A stretch of 39,574 bases of DNA from Candidatus Krumholzibacteriia bacterium (GCA_030592845.1 JAUVII010000009.1:1-39574); one strand, 5' to 3'; positions 27,567 through 37,414 are shown, counted from the stretch's first letter. The notes: generated by a model not told the origin, from the letters alone. Numbers and translations are program-made.

Positions 27567-30500
27567 ATGTCCCGACCTCGCCAATGGATTCCTTATGTCC
27601 TGTTGTTAACCCTTTTGGTGTTCGCGACGGCCGCCGTGGCTGTCGACAGCACCGCGCCCCGCGCCTTCGCCCCGGTGCAGGGAGGCTTCACGACCCAGGT
27701 GGAAGAGAGCCTGCCTTACGCGGCGGACCGCATTCTGGTCCAGTTCCGCGATCTGAACATGGACAAATCCGCCCTGGCCGTCGGCCTGGACAAGGGTACG
27801 CAATTACCCGGCGCCAGGACCGGCCTGCCTTCGGTCGATAACCTGGCCATCGCCTACGGCGTGACCAGCGTCGAACGCCCCTACTACCGGGTCAAGAACC
27901 AGGACAAGGCCACCAGTTTCGGTCAGGACCGCTGGTTCATGTACCATTTTGCCACGGACGCGGACATGGCCGCGGTGGCCAAAGCCTTCCGGGCTGATCC
28001 CAACATCGAAGCGGTATCCCTGGATTGGCGCGCCTATCCGGCGGCAATTCCCAATGATCCCCTGTACTCCGACCAGTGGGGCCATAACAACACCGGCCAG
28101 ATGCTTTCCTACGACTGGTCCTCCCACACGCATGAGGCCGGCTCGCCCGTCGGCACCCCGGGTTTTGACGCCCACGCCGAAGAGGCCTGGGACAAAAGCC
28201 AGGGTTACGGCAGCAGCGCCGTGGTCATCGCCATCCTGGACAGTGGTGTGGATGCCGACCATCCCGACCTGAATCAGGTAGCCGGTTACGATTTCGGTGA
28301 CGGCGATTCCAATGCGGATGACAACAGCTCCAGCCCGGGTCATGGCACGGCTTGCGCCGGCGTGGCGGCCGGAGACGGCAACAACGGCATCGGTGTGTCC
28401 GGTATTGCGGGCAACTGCAGTATCATGCCCCTCAAGGTGGCCAACAGCGCCGGCTCCATGTATTTCTCCGCCATCCAGAACGCCCTCTACTTCGCGGCGG
28501 ACAATGGTGCCGACATTGCCAGTATGAGCTTCAGCGCGGACATCGGCAGCGATTCCGCCACGGACGCGGCCCTGCTGTACGCCTATAATGCGGGCGTGAC
28601 GCTGATGGCTGCTACGAGCAACGACAACCAGAGCCATATTCACTATCCCGCCAACAACGCCCATGTCATGGGTATCGGAGCAGCTTCTCCCTGCGGTGAC
28701 CGCAAGCGCAGTTCCAGCAACAGCGGTGAAGTAAACCCCGGCGTGGAAACGGATCCCAACGGCTACACCTGTGACGGTGAGCGCTGGTGGGGTTCCAATT
28801 ACGGCACGACCACCCAGGATGCCGCGGGCGCCGTGGACATCATCGCCCCGACCATCATGCCGACGACCGACATCGGCGGCAGCGCGGGTTACGACCCGAG
28901 CGACTACAGCATGTGGTTCAACGGCACCAGCTGCGCGACGCCCTACGCGGCCGGTTGCGCGGCCCTGATCATTTCGGCCAACCCGACCTACACGCCTGCC
29001 CAGGTGCGCGATGCTTTGACCAGCACCGCCACGGACGTGGTGAACGTGGAATCGGGCGCCGGCTGGGACCGTTACTCCGGTTACGGCATGGTGAACGTCG
29101 ACGCCGCCCTCGGCGGCGGCACGCCGGTGGCCCCGACGGCCGCTTTCAATGGTGCGCCGACCAGCGGCACCTATCCGCTGACGGTGAACTTCAGCGACCT
29201 GTCTACGGGCGCGCCGACCAGCTGGAGCTGGACCTTCGGCGACGGCGGCAGCTCGACGCAGCAGAACCCGTCCTACATCTATACGACGGCGGGTACTTAC
29301 ACCGTGAGCCTGACGGCGACCAACGCCCAGGGCAACGATACCGACACCAAGGTCGGATACATCACCGTCACCGCTCCGCCGGCGCCGGTCGCGGCTTTTG
29401 TGGGTGCGCCCACCAGCGGAACCTATCCCCTGGATGTCGTATTCACCGACCAGTCCTCAGGCTCCCCGACCAGCTGGAGCTGGACGTTCGGCGACGGCGG
29501 TAATTCAACCCTGCAGAACCCGTCGCACACCTATACGGCCGTTGGGACCTATACCGTCACTTTGACGGCGACCAGCGCCTACGGTTCCGATGGCGAGACC
29601 AAGGTCGACTACATCACCGTCACCGAGCCCGGCGTGACCACGTTTGTCACCGCCGAGAGTGAAGTGTCGGTCATCGGCACGTTCAGTGGAAGCTACCTCG
29701 ACACCAAGGTCAGCGACGGGGTGAACGAGACGATCAGCGAAGAGGCCTACACGGGGCATCCGCGCAAGACCTACAGCTACGCGGAGCACAAGTGGAACTT
29801 CAACATGCCTGTCGGCGGCGGCGACGCGACATTCCACCTGGAAGCCGCGCGCACGGACAATGCCGAGAACGACAACTTCGTCATCGCGTATTCCACCGAC
29901 GGCGTCAACTTCACCACCCTGGCCACCGTGTCCAGCTCAACCGAACAGACCTTCAGTGTGCCCCTGGGACCGTTGAGCGGTACGGTGACCGTGCGGGCCG
30001 TTGACACGGACCGCAACTGGGGCAATACCTCCATCGATAACCTGTTCGTCGACTACATGGCCTTCGAGATCGGCGACGTGCAGCCGGTCGCCCCGACGGC
30101 GGACTTCGCGGGAACTCCCGTCAGCGGCGAATACCCGTTGAACGTGAGCTTCACCGACCTGTCCGGCGGCGATCCGACCAGCTGGAGCTGGACTTTCGGC
30201 GACGGCGGAAACTCGACGACCCAGAACCCGTCGCACACCTACACCGCGGCCGGTACCTACACCGTCAGCCTGACGGCGACCAATGCCCAGGGTAGCGACA
30301 CCGCGACCAAGACCGGTTACATCACTGTGACCGAGCCGGGTTCCGGTCCCACGACCATGCATGTGTCGGCCATGTCCGTTTCCCGCGTGAAGTCGGGCCC
30401 GAACTATCTGGGCGTCTGTGACGTGACCGTGGTCGATAACGAAGGTTCGCCGGTGGGCGGCGTTTTGGTGTCCGTCAGCTACGACGGCCCAACCAACGGT

Positions 30501-30962
30501 TCGGTCAGCGGCACGACGGCGTCCGACGGCACGGTGACCCTGCAGGGCAGCGGGATGAAAAAACCGGTTGGCGAATGGTGCTTCGAGATGACGAACATCA
30601 CGGGTGGGACCCTGACTTACGATCCGGGTTCGAACGTGGTCAACCGTGTCTGCGAGAGCGGTGTCGTCAACGGGGCCGACGGAGGCCGGGTCGCGATCAG
30701 CGAGTTCAGCCTCGACCAGAACGCGCCGAACCCGTTCAATCCCATGACCGAGATCAAGTTCAACCTGCCCCGCAGCATGAACGCGACCCTCAGGGTCTAC
30801 AACGTGCGCGGCCAGGTGGTCACGACGCTGAAGAGCGGCATCATGTCCGCCGGCCGGCACTCGGTGACCTGGGATGCCCGCAATCACGCGAGCGGCGTCT
30901 ACTTCTACAGGCTGGAGACTCCGGACTTCAGCGAAACCAAAAAGATGATCATGCTCAAGTAA
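27567..30962 (+). CDS. Secreted subtilisin-family (S8) protease with three PKD domains and C-terminal FlgD-Ig-like/sorting domain
   Basis: AILDSGVDADHPDL (Asp), GHGTACAG (His), NGTSCATPYAAG (Ser); three PKD repeats (SWSWTFGDGG); C-terminal NAPNPFNPMTEIKFNLPRS...GVYFYRLETPDFSETKKMIMLK. Confidence 0.93.
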   Translation: MSRPRQWIPYVLLLTLLVFATAAVAVDSTAPRAFAPVQGGFTTQVEESLPYAADRILVQFRDLNMDKSALAVGLDKGTQLPGARTGLPSVDNLAIAYGVTSVERPYYRVKNQDKATSFGQDRWFMYHFATDADMAAVAKAFRADPNIEAVSLDWRAYPAAIPNDPLYSDQWGHNNTGQMLSYDWSSHTHEAGSPVGTPGFDAHAEEAWDKSQGYGSSAVVIAILDSGVDADHPDLNQVAGYDFGDGDSNADDNSSSPGHGTACAGVAAGDGNNGIGVSGIAGNCSIMPLKVANSAGSMYFSAIQNALYFAADNGADIASMSFSADIGSDSATDAALLYAYNAGVTLMAATSNDNQSHIHYPANNAHVMGIGAASPCGDRKRSSSNSGEVNPGVETDPNGYTCDGERWWGSNYGTTTQDAAGAVDIIAPTIMPTTDIGGSAGYDPSDYSMWFNGTSCATPYAAGCAALIISANPTYTPAQVRDALTSTATDVVNVESGAGWDRYSGYGMVNVDAALGGGTPVAPTAAFNGAPTSGTYPLTVNFSDLSTGAPTSWSWTFGDGGSSTQQNPSYIYTTAGTYTVSLTATNAQGNDTDTKVGYITVTAPPAPVAAFVGAPTSGTYPLDVVFTDQSSGSPTSWSWTFGDGGNSTLQNPSHTYTAVGTYTVTLTATSAYGSDGETKVDYITVTEPGVTTFVTAESEVSVIGTFSGSYLDTKVSDGVNETISEEAYTGHPRKTYSYAEHKWNFNMPVGGGDATFHLEAARTDNAENDNFVIAYSTDGVNFTTLATVSSSTEQTFSVPLGPLSGTVTVRAVDTDRNWGNTSIDNLFVDYMAFEIGDVQPVAPTADFAGTPVSGEYPLNVSFTDLSGGDPTSWSWTFGDGGNSTTQNPSHTYTAAGTYTVSLTATNAQGSDTATKTGYITVTEPGSGPTTMHVSAMSVSRVKSGPNYLGVCDVTVVDNEGSPVGGVLVSVSYDGPTNGSVSGTTASDGTVTLQGSGMKKPVGEWCFEMTNITGGTLTYDPGSNVVNRVCESGVVNGADGGRVAISEFSLDQNAPNPFNPMTEIKFNLPRSMNATLRVYNVRGQVVTTLKSGIMSAGRHSVTWDARNHASGVYFYRLETPDFSETKKMIMLK

Positions 30963-30982
30963 GGCCTGATCAGTTAATGAAG

Positions 30983-31024
30983 AACCGCCCGGGGTGTTTC
31001 CACTGCCCCGGGCGGTTTTGTTTT
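30983..31024 (+). terminator. Intrinsic terminator
   Basis: aaccgcccgggg / ccccgggcggtt followed by a T-rich run (ttttgtttt). Confidence 0.85.
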
Positions 31025-31037
31025 ATGTTCCGAAAAT

Positions 31038-31053
31038 CCGAGGTTGACCTCGG
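31038..31053. repeat. Palindromic repeat copy 1 (CCGAGGTTGACCTCGG)
   Basis: Reverse complement of the 35158-35173 element, with similar 5' flank (ccgaaaat vs ccggaaat). Confidence 0.6.
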
Positions 31054-31100
31054 GTTTCTGCCCGAAATGTCAAAAGCTAAAGTGTGGATAGCTGATCGGA

Positions 31101-32270
31101 TCACCGCGCCTTGCGCCACGCTTCCTCGGCCGGTCCCTCGATGCGGCTCCAGACCTCCTCCGGTGAACCGTCACCGTCGATGACCGTTACCTTTTCCTGC
31201 TTGCCGTAATAATCGACCACCGGCTGGCAGATCGTTTCATGCTGTTCCAGACGGTGAACGATGGTGGCGGTCTCCATGTCGTAGCTCATGCGCCGTTCGG
31301 TCTTGCCGCGGGCGTCCAGGCGCTTGAGCAGTTCCAGGGTGGGGCACTGGATATCCAGGGTGAACGATACCGAGGAATTGATCTTGCGCAGCAACCCGTC
31401 CAGGATGTAGGCCTGCACCAGGGTGCGCGGAAAGCCCTTGAAGATGAAGCCGCTGGCCTCCGGGTTCCGTTTGATATGCTTCTCGATGAGTTTGATGACG
31501 ATTTCATCGGGCACGAGGTCACCCTTGTCGAAGATGGCCTGCACCGTTTGTCCGACCTGAGACTTCTTCCGGATTTCCTCCTTCAGCATCTCACCGGTGG
31601 ACAGGTAGACCAGATTGTACTCGCGGGCCAGATTGCGCGCCTGGGTGCCGCGGCCGGCGCCGGGATATCCCAGCAGCACGACGTTGAACAGCACCTTGCG
31701 CAGTTCCTTTTCAATGACCTCCTCGAGCCTGGCATTGATATCTTCGATACTGCCCACTCCGGGAATGGGAAAGTAGAGGTCCTGGTCCTTGTAGAACTGG
31801 GCCACCGGAGCGGTTTTTTCTTCGTATTCCTTCAAGCGGTTCTTGATGACGGCTTCGGTGTCATCGGCCCGGCCCGAGGTCTTGGCGCGGTTCAAAAGGC
31901 GCTTGAACGATTCCTCGGGAGGCACTTCCAGGCTGAGCAGGCAGGTCAGGGAGGTGTGCATCTTCAGCAGCAGGCCCTCCAGGATGTAGGCCTGGACGAA
32001 GGTGCGGGGGAACCCGTCGAACAGGAAGCCGGCGGCGTCGGGATTGGTGATGATCTTCTTCTCGATGATCTGCACGATGATTTCGTCGGAAACCAGCCCG
32101 CCGGCCTCGATGATGGACCGGGCGGCCAGCCCCAGCTCGGAGCCGTCGGCGATCTCCTGACGCAGCATGTCCCCGGTGGCGATGTACACCAGGTTGTGCT
32201 TCTTCATCAACAGTTCGGACTGGGTGCCTTTACCGGCACCGGGCGCGCCGAAGAGGGCGATGTTGAGCAT
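31101..32270 (-). CDS. Tandem-duplicated adenylate kinase (two Adk domains, second with altered P-loop)
   Basis: Domain 1 GAPGAGKGTQ, FDGFPRT, SGRADD; domain 2 GYPGAGRGTQ, FKGFPRT. Start MLNIALFG after SD aggagg. Confidence 0.9.
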   Translation of the reverse strand: MLNIALFGAPGAGKGTQSELLMKKHNLVYIATGDMLRQEIADGSELGLAARSIIEAGGLVSDEIIVQIIEKKIITNPDAAGFLFDGFPRTFVQAYILEGLLLKMHTSLTCLLSLEVPPEESFKRLLNRAKTSGRADDTEAVIKNRLKEYEEKTAPVAQFYKDQDLYFPIPGVGSIEDINARLEEVIEKELRKVLFNVVLLGYPGAGRGTQARNLAREYNLVYLSTGEMLKEEIRKKSQVGQTVQAIFDKGDLVPDEIVIKLIEKHIKRNPEASGFIFKGFPRTLVQAYILDGLLRKINSSVSFTLDIQCPTLELLKRLDARGKTERRMSYDMETATIVHRLEQHETICQPVVDYYGKQEKVTVIDGDGSPEEVWSRIEGPAEEAWRKAR

Positions 32271-32459
32271 GGTCCCTACCTCCTTGGGGGGATTGTTCCA
32301 CAATTCACGCTCCGGGCAAAGAGGTCATTCGGTCATGAAAATTTCCCGCCGCCGCCGATAGTGTTGCAGGGATCAGGGATTTTGAGTTAGAATAATCGAA
32401 ACCGGGAAAATTGTGCCGCCCCCAATTTTCACAACCAATTTGCCCGGGGAGGAATATCA

Positions 32460-32993
32460 ATGAAGCGCAATCTATCCCTCGTTCTGGCCCTTGTCCTGGC
32501 CCTGGCCCTGCTGGCCGCCTGCGGCAAAAAGGATGAGCCCACCGTCGAGGAAACCACCCTGACCGCTGTCGGCCAATCGGCACCGAACTTCACGGTCCCC
32601 ACCATTGCCGGTGGCCCCTTCACCCTGTCCGACCACAAGGGCAAGGTCGTTCTGGTCAACTGGTTCGCCACCTGGTGTGCGCCCTGCGTGGAGGAGATGC
32701 CCTTTCTGCAGAAGGATGTCTGGGAAAAATTCCGGGGTCCCGACTTCACCATGGTGTCCGTCGCGCGCGAGGAAACCCTTCAGGTCGTCCATCCCTTCAT
32801 ACTCAAACACAATTTGACCTGGCCGATCGGCCTGGATCTCGACCGCGAGGCCTATGCCAAATACGCGGAGGCCTACATTCCGCGGACGCAGGTCATCGAC
32901 CGGGAAGGGACCATCATCTTCCAGTCCCAGGGTTTTGAAAAAGAGGAATTCGCGCAGATGATCGCCGTGATCAGGAAGGAAATCGGCGACTAG
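32460..32993 (+). CDS. TlpA/ResA-like thioredoxin-fold lipoprotein
   Basis: Lipobox LLAAC; NWFATWCAPCVEEMPFLQ; YIPRTQVIDREGTI. Confidence 0.92.
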   Translation: MKRNLSLVLALVLALALLAACGKKDEPTVEETTLTAVGQSAPNFTVPTIAGGPFTLSDHKGKVVLVNWFATWCAPCVEEMPFLQKDVWEKFRGPDFTMVSVAREETLQVVHPFILKHNLTWPIGLDLDREAYAKYAEAYIPRTQVIDREGTIIFQSQGFEKEEFAQMIAVIRKEIGD

Positions 32994-33120
32994 AAAGATA
33001 TCAACCGTCCTTGGAATCATCGCCGCCGCCAGGGCGGCGCATACCCACCTCTTGACCGATTTCCCCGCAAAGGCGACATTGGAACCCCATACGCGAATTT
33101 CCCGAAAGGTATCCTGATAG

Positions 33121-35097
33121 ATGAAGACCTACCTGCGCATGTTGAGAATGATCAAGCCGTACTCCATCCAGCTCGCGCTGGCCGTGGTGTTCATGGTCGT
33201 GTTCTCGTTCATGAGTATTTTCAGCATCACGATGATCTCGCCGTTTTTGGAGGCGCTGTTCCTCAAGGGGAACCAGGAAGCCGTTCAGGTCACGGCCGCG
33301 CCGGCCGAATCGCCGCTGGTCGTGCACGATGAAGCCGGAGTGCCCCACGACAGCCACTCCGCCCAAAGCGAGGCACTGGCCCAGCGCCAGAGCGGCCCTC
33401 CCGCCGAAACCGACGACGAACGCAGCGCCCGCTACGAAGACCTCAAAGACAGCTTTTCCGGCCTCGATTCGCTGAAGTTCAAGTTCAAGGACTGGGCTTC
33501 GAAAAACATGCTCCAGGGCAGTAAGCAGGAAGCCCTGCTGCGCATCTGCATCACGTTTTTCCTGCTGGCGCTGGCCAAGAACATTTCCGGTTACATCCAG
33601 GAAGTGCTGATGGTCTACGTGGGGCAGGCGGTGATCCGCGATCTGCGCAACGAGCTCTACCTGAAGATGACCTCGATGCCCATGTCGTTCTACCACAAGC
33701 ACAAGGCCGGCGAGCTGATCAGCCGCGCCACCAACGACGTGATGGTGGCCCAGCAGTGCGTGGGCCTGAGCTTCACCAAGCTGATCAAGGATCCCATCTT
33801 CATCGTCATGTACCTCGGGGTGGCACTGATCCTGAGCTGGAAATTGACGCTGATGGCGCTGGTGCTGATGCCGGTGAGCCTGACGGTGATCGTCCGCATC
33901 GGCAAGAAGCTGCGCCAGTTGAGCTACGTGCAGCAGGAGCAGATGGCCCACCTGACCAGCACCCTGCAGGAAACAGTCTATGGCATCCGGGTGATCAAGG
34001 CTTTCGCCATGGAGAAGTTCGAGAACAAAAAATTCGTCGTGCAGTCGCAGGCCCTGTTCAAGCAGGTGTTTCGCATCAACTACATCATGAAGGCCTCGTC
34101 GCCGCTGACCGAGCAGATGTCCATGATCGTCGCCCTGTTCCTGCTGTGGTTCGGCGGTAGCAAGGTGTTCACCGGCGGCATCATGGCGCCCGACCTGTTC
34201 ATCGTCTTTTTGTTCATGATTTTTTCGATGGTGCGGCCCCTCAAGAGCCTCGGCGCGGTCAACAACGAGATCCAGGCGGGCATGGCGGCGGCCGACCGCA
34301 TTTTCCAGGTGATCGACGCCGAGCCCGAGGTGGCCGACCGCGAGGCGGGCATCAAACTGACCACCGCGGTGGGCCGGGTCGAGTTCGAAAACGTGAACTT
34401 CGAGTATGTTTCCGGTGAACCGGTGCTGCGGGATATTTCCCTGAAGGTCGAACCGGGCGAAGTGGTGGCCCTGGTGGGCAGCAGCGGCTCGGGCAAGAGC
34501 ACGTTGGTCGACCTGATTCCCGGTTTCTACAATCCCGGCAGCGGCCGGGTGCTGATCGACGGTCACGATGTCCGCGGCCTGAACCTGAACGCCCTGCGGA
34601 GTAATATGGGCATCGTCACTCAGGAAGTGATCCTGTTCCACGACACGGTCCTGAACAACATCGCCTACGGGATGAAGGACATTCCCCTGGACGACGTGAA
34701 GGCCGCGGCCAAGGCCGCCAATGCCGACGAGTTCATCGACAAGCTGCCCGACGGCTACGAAACAATCATCGGCGACCGCGGTTTGAAATTATCGGGCGGC
34801 CAACGCCAGCGCCTCAGTATCGCGCGCGCGATCCTCAAGAACCCTCCCATCCTGCTGCTGGACGAGGCGACCAGCGCCCTGGACACCGAGGCGGAGCACC
34901 TGGTGCAGGAGGCCCTCGACCGGCTGGTGAAGGACCGGACGACCAGCGTCATCGCGCATCGTTTGTCCACGATCCAGAACGTTGATCGGATCTACCTGCT
35001 GGAAGCGGGACAGGTTGTTCAGGTAGGTACGCACGATGAGCTTCTGGCCAGGGGAGGCCGCTACAAAGAGCTCTATACGATGCAGTTTCAGAGATGA
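33121..35097 (+). CDS. MsbA-like ABC transporter (fused permease/ATPase)
   Basis: Walker A GSSGSGKST, signature LSGGQRQR, Walker B LLLDEATSALD; N-terminal TM domain. Confidence 0.93.
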   Translation: MKTYLRMLRMIKPYSIQLALAVVFMVVFSFMSIFSITMISPFLEALFLKGNQEAVQVTAAPAESPLVVHDEAGVPHDSHSAQSEALAQRQSGPPAETDDERSARYEDLKDSFSGLDSLKFKFKDWASKNMLQGSKQEALLRICITFFLLALAKNISGYIQEVLMVYVGQAVIRDLRNELYLKMTSMPMSFYHKHKAGELISRATNDVMVAQQCVGLSFTKLIKDPIFIVMYLGVALILSWKLTLMALVLMPVSLTVIVRIGKKLRQLSYVQQEQMAHLTSTLQETVYGIRVIKAFAMEKFENKKFVVQSQALFKQVFRINYIMKASSPLTEQMSMIVALFLLWFGGSKVFTGGIMAPDLFIVFLFMIFSMVRPLKSLGAVNNEIQAGMAAADRIFQVIDAEPEVADREAGIKLTTAVGRVEFENVNFEYVSGEPVLRDISLKVEPGEVVALVGSSGSGKSTLVDLIPGFYNPGSGRVLIDGHDVRGLNLNALRSNMGIVTQEVILFHDTVLNNIAYGMKDIPLDDVKAAAKAANADEFIDKLPDGYETIIGDRGLKLSGGQRQRLSIARAILKNPPILLLDEATSALDTEAEHLVQEALDRLVKDRTTSVIAHRLSTIQNVDRIYLLEAGQVVQVGTHDELLARGGRYKELYTMQFQR

Positions 35098-35157
35098 TTT
35101 GGTAAAGTGAAGGCGGTGTTCTGCTGACCAATTTCTTTTGTTTTTTCGTCCGGAAAT

Positions 35158-35173
35158 CCGAGGTCAACCTCGG
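35158..35173. repeat. Palindromic repeat copy 2 (CCGAGGTCAACCTCGG)
   Basis: Reverse complement of 31038-31053. Confidence 0.6.
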
Positions 35174-35239
35174 ATAACCTGACAAATCAGCAAATGATCT
35201 GGGGCATCTCTTTCCCCGTTTTGATTTCGAGGAGTGATC

Positions 35240-35575
35240 ATGGAACAGTTCCTCTATCAATTGATGCCGACACGCGCGGACATGCTCCTCGACGGCCTGA
35301 CGGACCGCGAAAACGAAGTTATCAAATCCCATTCCGTCTACCTGGAGGACCTGAAGGAAAAGGGCGTACTCAAACTGGCGGGCCGCACCACCAGCACGGA
35401 CGCGTCCGGTTTCGGCGTGGTGGTTTTCGAGGCGAAAAACGAAGAGGCCGGCCGCCAGATCATGGCGGACGACCCCGCGGTGAAGGAAGGAGTGCTGGCT
35501 GCTCAGCTGTTTCCCTTTCGCATCGCGCTGATGGGAAACCCTCCAGGCTGGACTCAGCCCTCCGGCTCATCATAA
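35240..35575 (+). CDS. YCII-related small protein
   Basis: FLYQLMPTRADMLLDGLTDRENEVIKSHSVYLEDLKEKGVLKLAGRT...FEAKNEEAGRQIMADDPAVKEGVLAAQLFPFRIAL. Confidence 0.75.
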   Translation: MEQFLYQLMPTRADMLLDGLTDRENEVIKSHSVYLEDLKEKGVLKLAGRTTSTDASGFGVVVFEAKNEEAGRQIMADDPAVKEGVLAAQLFPFRIALMGNPPGWTQPSGSS

Positions 35576-36228
35576 AAATCGATCATATCCACCGGCATGA
35601 CCACCGTCGAAGCGATGTTGCTCATGTGGGCCACCAGGCGCTTGAAAAACCGCACCGCCAGCACCAGGCAGACCGCGTCGTTGGTGCCCAGGTCGCTGGT
35701 GGTGATGGTCCTGATCATTTCCTCGTACGCCCGCCCCTGGGCCTTGGCCCTTTTGATCACCTTGCCGGCCAGTTCCTCGTCGCTTTCCAGGAAGGCCTGG
35801 CGGGTCAAGGTGAACAATTCCGCGATGGTGGCGGCCGGCGCGGCGAGATGATCCTGGTAGAGCTTGCGGTCGGGATCCGCGGGCATCATGTCGATGACTT
35901 CGTGCAGGTTCTTGACGTAGTCGCCGATGCGTTCGGCGTCCTTGACCACGTTCATGAAGATCAGGGCCGAGGGCACTTCGGCGCGGGAACCCTTCACCGA
36001 CAGATGCGAAACCACGCGCCGGCGGATCTTGCGCTCCAGCTTGTTGATGCGCTGGTCCCGGTTGTAGAGCATGTGCTGGGGATCGTCGTCCGGTCCGCCC
36101 TGGACCAGCACGCCGATGGTGTAGTCGAACATGTTGGCGCCCAGATCGATCATCTCCATGATCATGTCGACCAGGTTGTTGCTCCAATTGTCTTCCCTGA
36201 ACAAATCAAGAATGGATCGGAAACTCAT
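35554..36228 (-). CDS. PhoU-domain protein
   Basis: NKLERKIRRRVVSHLSV...IFMNVVKDAERIGDYVKNLHEV; upstream neighbour encodes a Na/Pi cotransporter. Confidence 0.8.
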   Translation of the reverse strand: MSFRSILDLFREDNWSNNLVDMIMEMIDLGANMFDYTIGVLVQGGPDDDPQHMLYNRDQRINKLERKIRRRVVSHLSVKGSRAEVPSALIFMNVVKDAERIGDYVKNLHEVIDMMPADPDRKLYQDHLAAPAATIAELFTLTRQAFLESDEELAGKVIKRAKAQGRAYEEMIRTITTSDLGTNDAVCLVLAVRFFKRLVAHMSNIASTVVMPVDMIDFYDEPEG

Positions 36229-36244
36229 GAAACCCTCCTGTGGG

Positions 36245-37414
36245 TCAGCCTGCGCGGAGCGCTTTGTCGATCAGTACAAAAACCAGCGGCATGATGAAAA
36301 AGACGCCGACCATGTACAGGAACGCATAATACTTCTTTTCAGCCGTCTTGTGGGCCAGCGCCTTGGCCAGCCGGATGGGGATATGGCGAATGGCCTTCAC
36401 CGGGTAGATGATCAGAATCCCTGAAATATTGAACAGCAGATGAACCAGGGCGACGGTCACGGCGCCGGGGGTGCCGGTCAACGAGGCCAGCAAAGCCGTG
36501 ATGGTGGTGCCGATATTGGCCCCCATGGTGGCCGAAAAAGCCATTTCGATGGGCACGATTCCCGAGCCGATCAACGGCACCATCAGACTCGTGGTGATGG
36601 AACTGCTCTGCACCCCGACGGTGATCAGCAGGCCCATGGCCATGGCCCCCAGGCCGCCGCCGGCCAGACGTTTGGTCAGGGACCCTTCGGCCTTGTCCAG
36701 CACCAGACCCTTGAGCAGCTTGGTCAAAAAAGTCAGGGCGAAAAAGATGCCGATCAGGGCCAGGACGACCATGACGGTGGTGGCGATTCCATTGGAAAGT
36801 CCCAGGTCGTCCGTCAGCAGGTCCTGGACCTTGTGGACCACGGGTTTGGTGACCGTCTTGACCGGGTTGGGGAATTTAGTTCCCTCGGCACCCACCAACT
36901 GGAAACTGAGCCAGGTGGCCGATTTCTCCAGGAAATGGGTGGTCTGTTCCAGGGGAAACAGGATGCCGATGGCCATCAGGTTGAAAAAATCATGCATGGT
37001 GGCGCCGGCAAAGGCCCGCTGGAATTCGACGCGCCGGTTGATGGAGGTCATGGCCACCAGCGTGTTGGTGACCGTGGTGCCCATGTTGGCGCCCATGATG
37101 ATGGGGATGGCCCCGGTCACCGTCAGCGCCCCGCCGGCCACCATGCCCACCACGATCGAGGTCGTGCTCGACGAACTCTGGATCAAAGAAGTGGCCAGTA
37201 GCCCGATCATCAGCCCGACCACGGGGTTGGTGGTCGTGGCGATCAGGTGTTGGCTGAATTCCTTGCCCACCAGCTTGAAAGCCGCGCCGAACAGGGCGAT
37301 GGAAAACAGGAATACATACAGCAAGGCCATTAGTATCAATACGTTGAGAATAAGGGAGGCTGCGCGTGCCGGCAGGGGTGTCTCAGGCGGGTGAGACTTC
37401 GCGAGGTCGGTCAT
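36245..37414 (-). CDS. Na+/phosphate cotransporter (NptA/PNaS family)
   Basis: Duplicated QSSS motifs: SLIQSSSSTTSIVVGMV and GVQSSSITTSLMVPL; GANMGTTVTNT / GANIGTTITAL. Confidence 0.92.
   Translation of the reverse strand: MTDLAKSHPPETPLPARAASLILNVLILMALLYVFLFSIALFGAAFKLVGKEFSQHLIATTTNPVVGLMIGLLATSLIQSSSSTTSIVVGMVAGGALTVTGAIPIIMGANMGTTVTNTLVAMTSINRRVEFQRAFAGATMHDFFNLMAIGILFPLEQTTHFLEKSATWLSFQLVGAEGTKFPNPVKTVTKPVVHKVQDLLTDDLGLSNGIATTVMVVLALIGIFFALTFLTKLLKGLVLDKAEGSLTKRLAGGGLGAMAMGLLITVGVQSSSITTSLMVPLIGSGIVPIEMAFSATMGANIGTTITALLASLTGTPGAVTVALVHLLFNISGILIIYPVKAIRHIPIRLAKALAHKTAEKKYYAFLYMVGVFFIMPLVFVLIDKALRAG

Noticed and set aside
29200-30210. Spaced near-identical DNA segments resembling a repeat array
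   Set aside because: In-frame PKD domains of the subtilase; spacing is domain length, not CRISPR.
33001-34641. 546-aa - strand ORF opposite the ABC transporter
   Set aside because: Antisense shadow, H/Q/D-rich low complexity.
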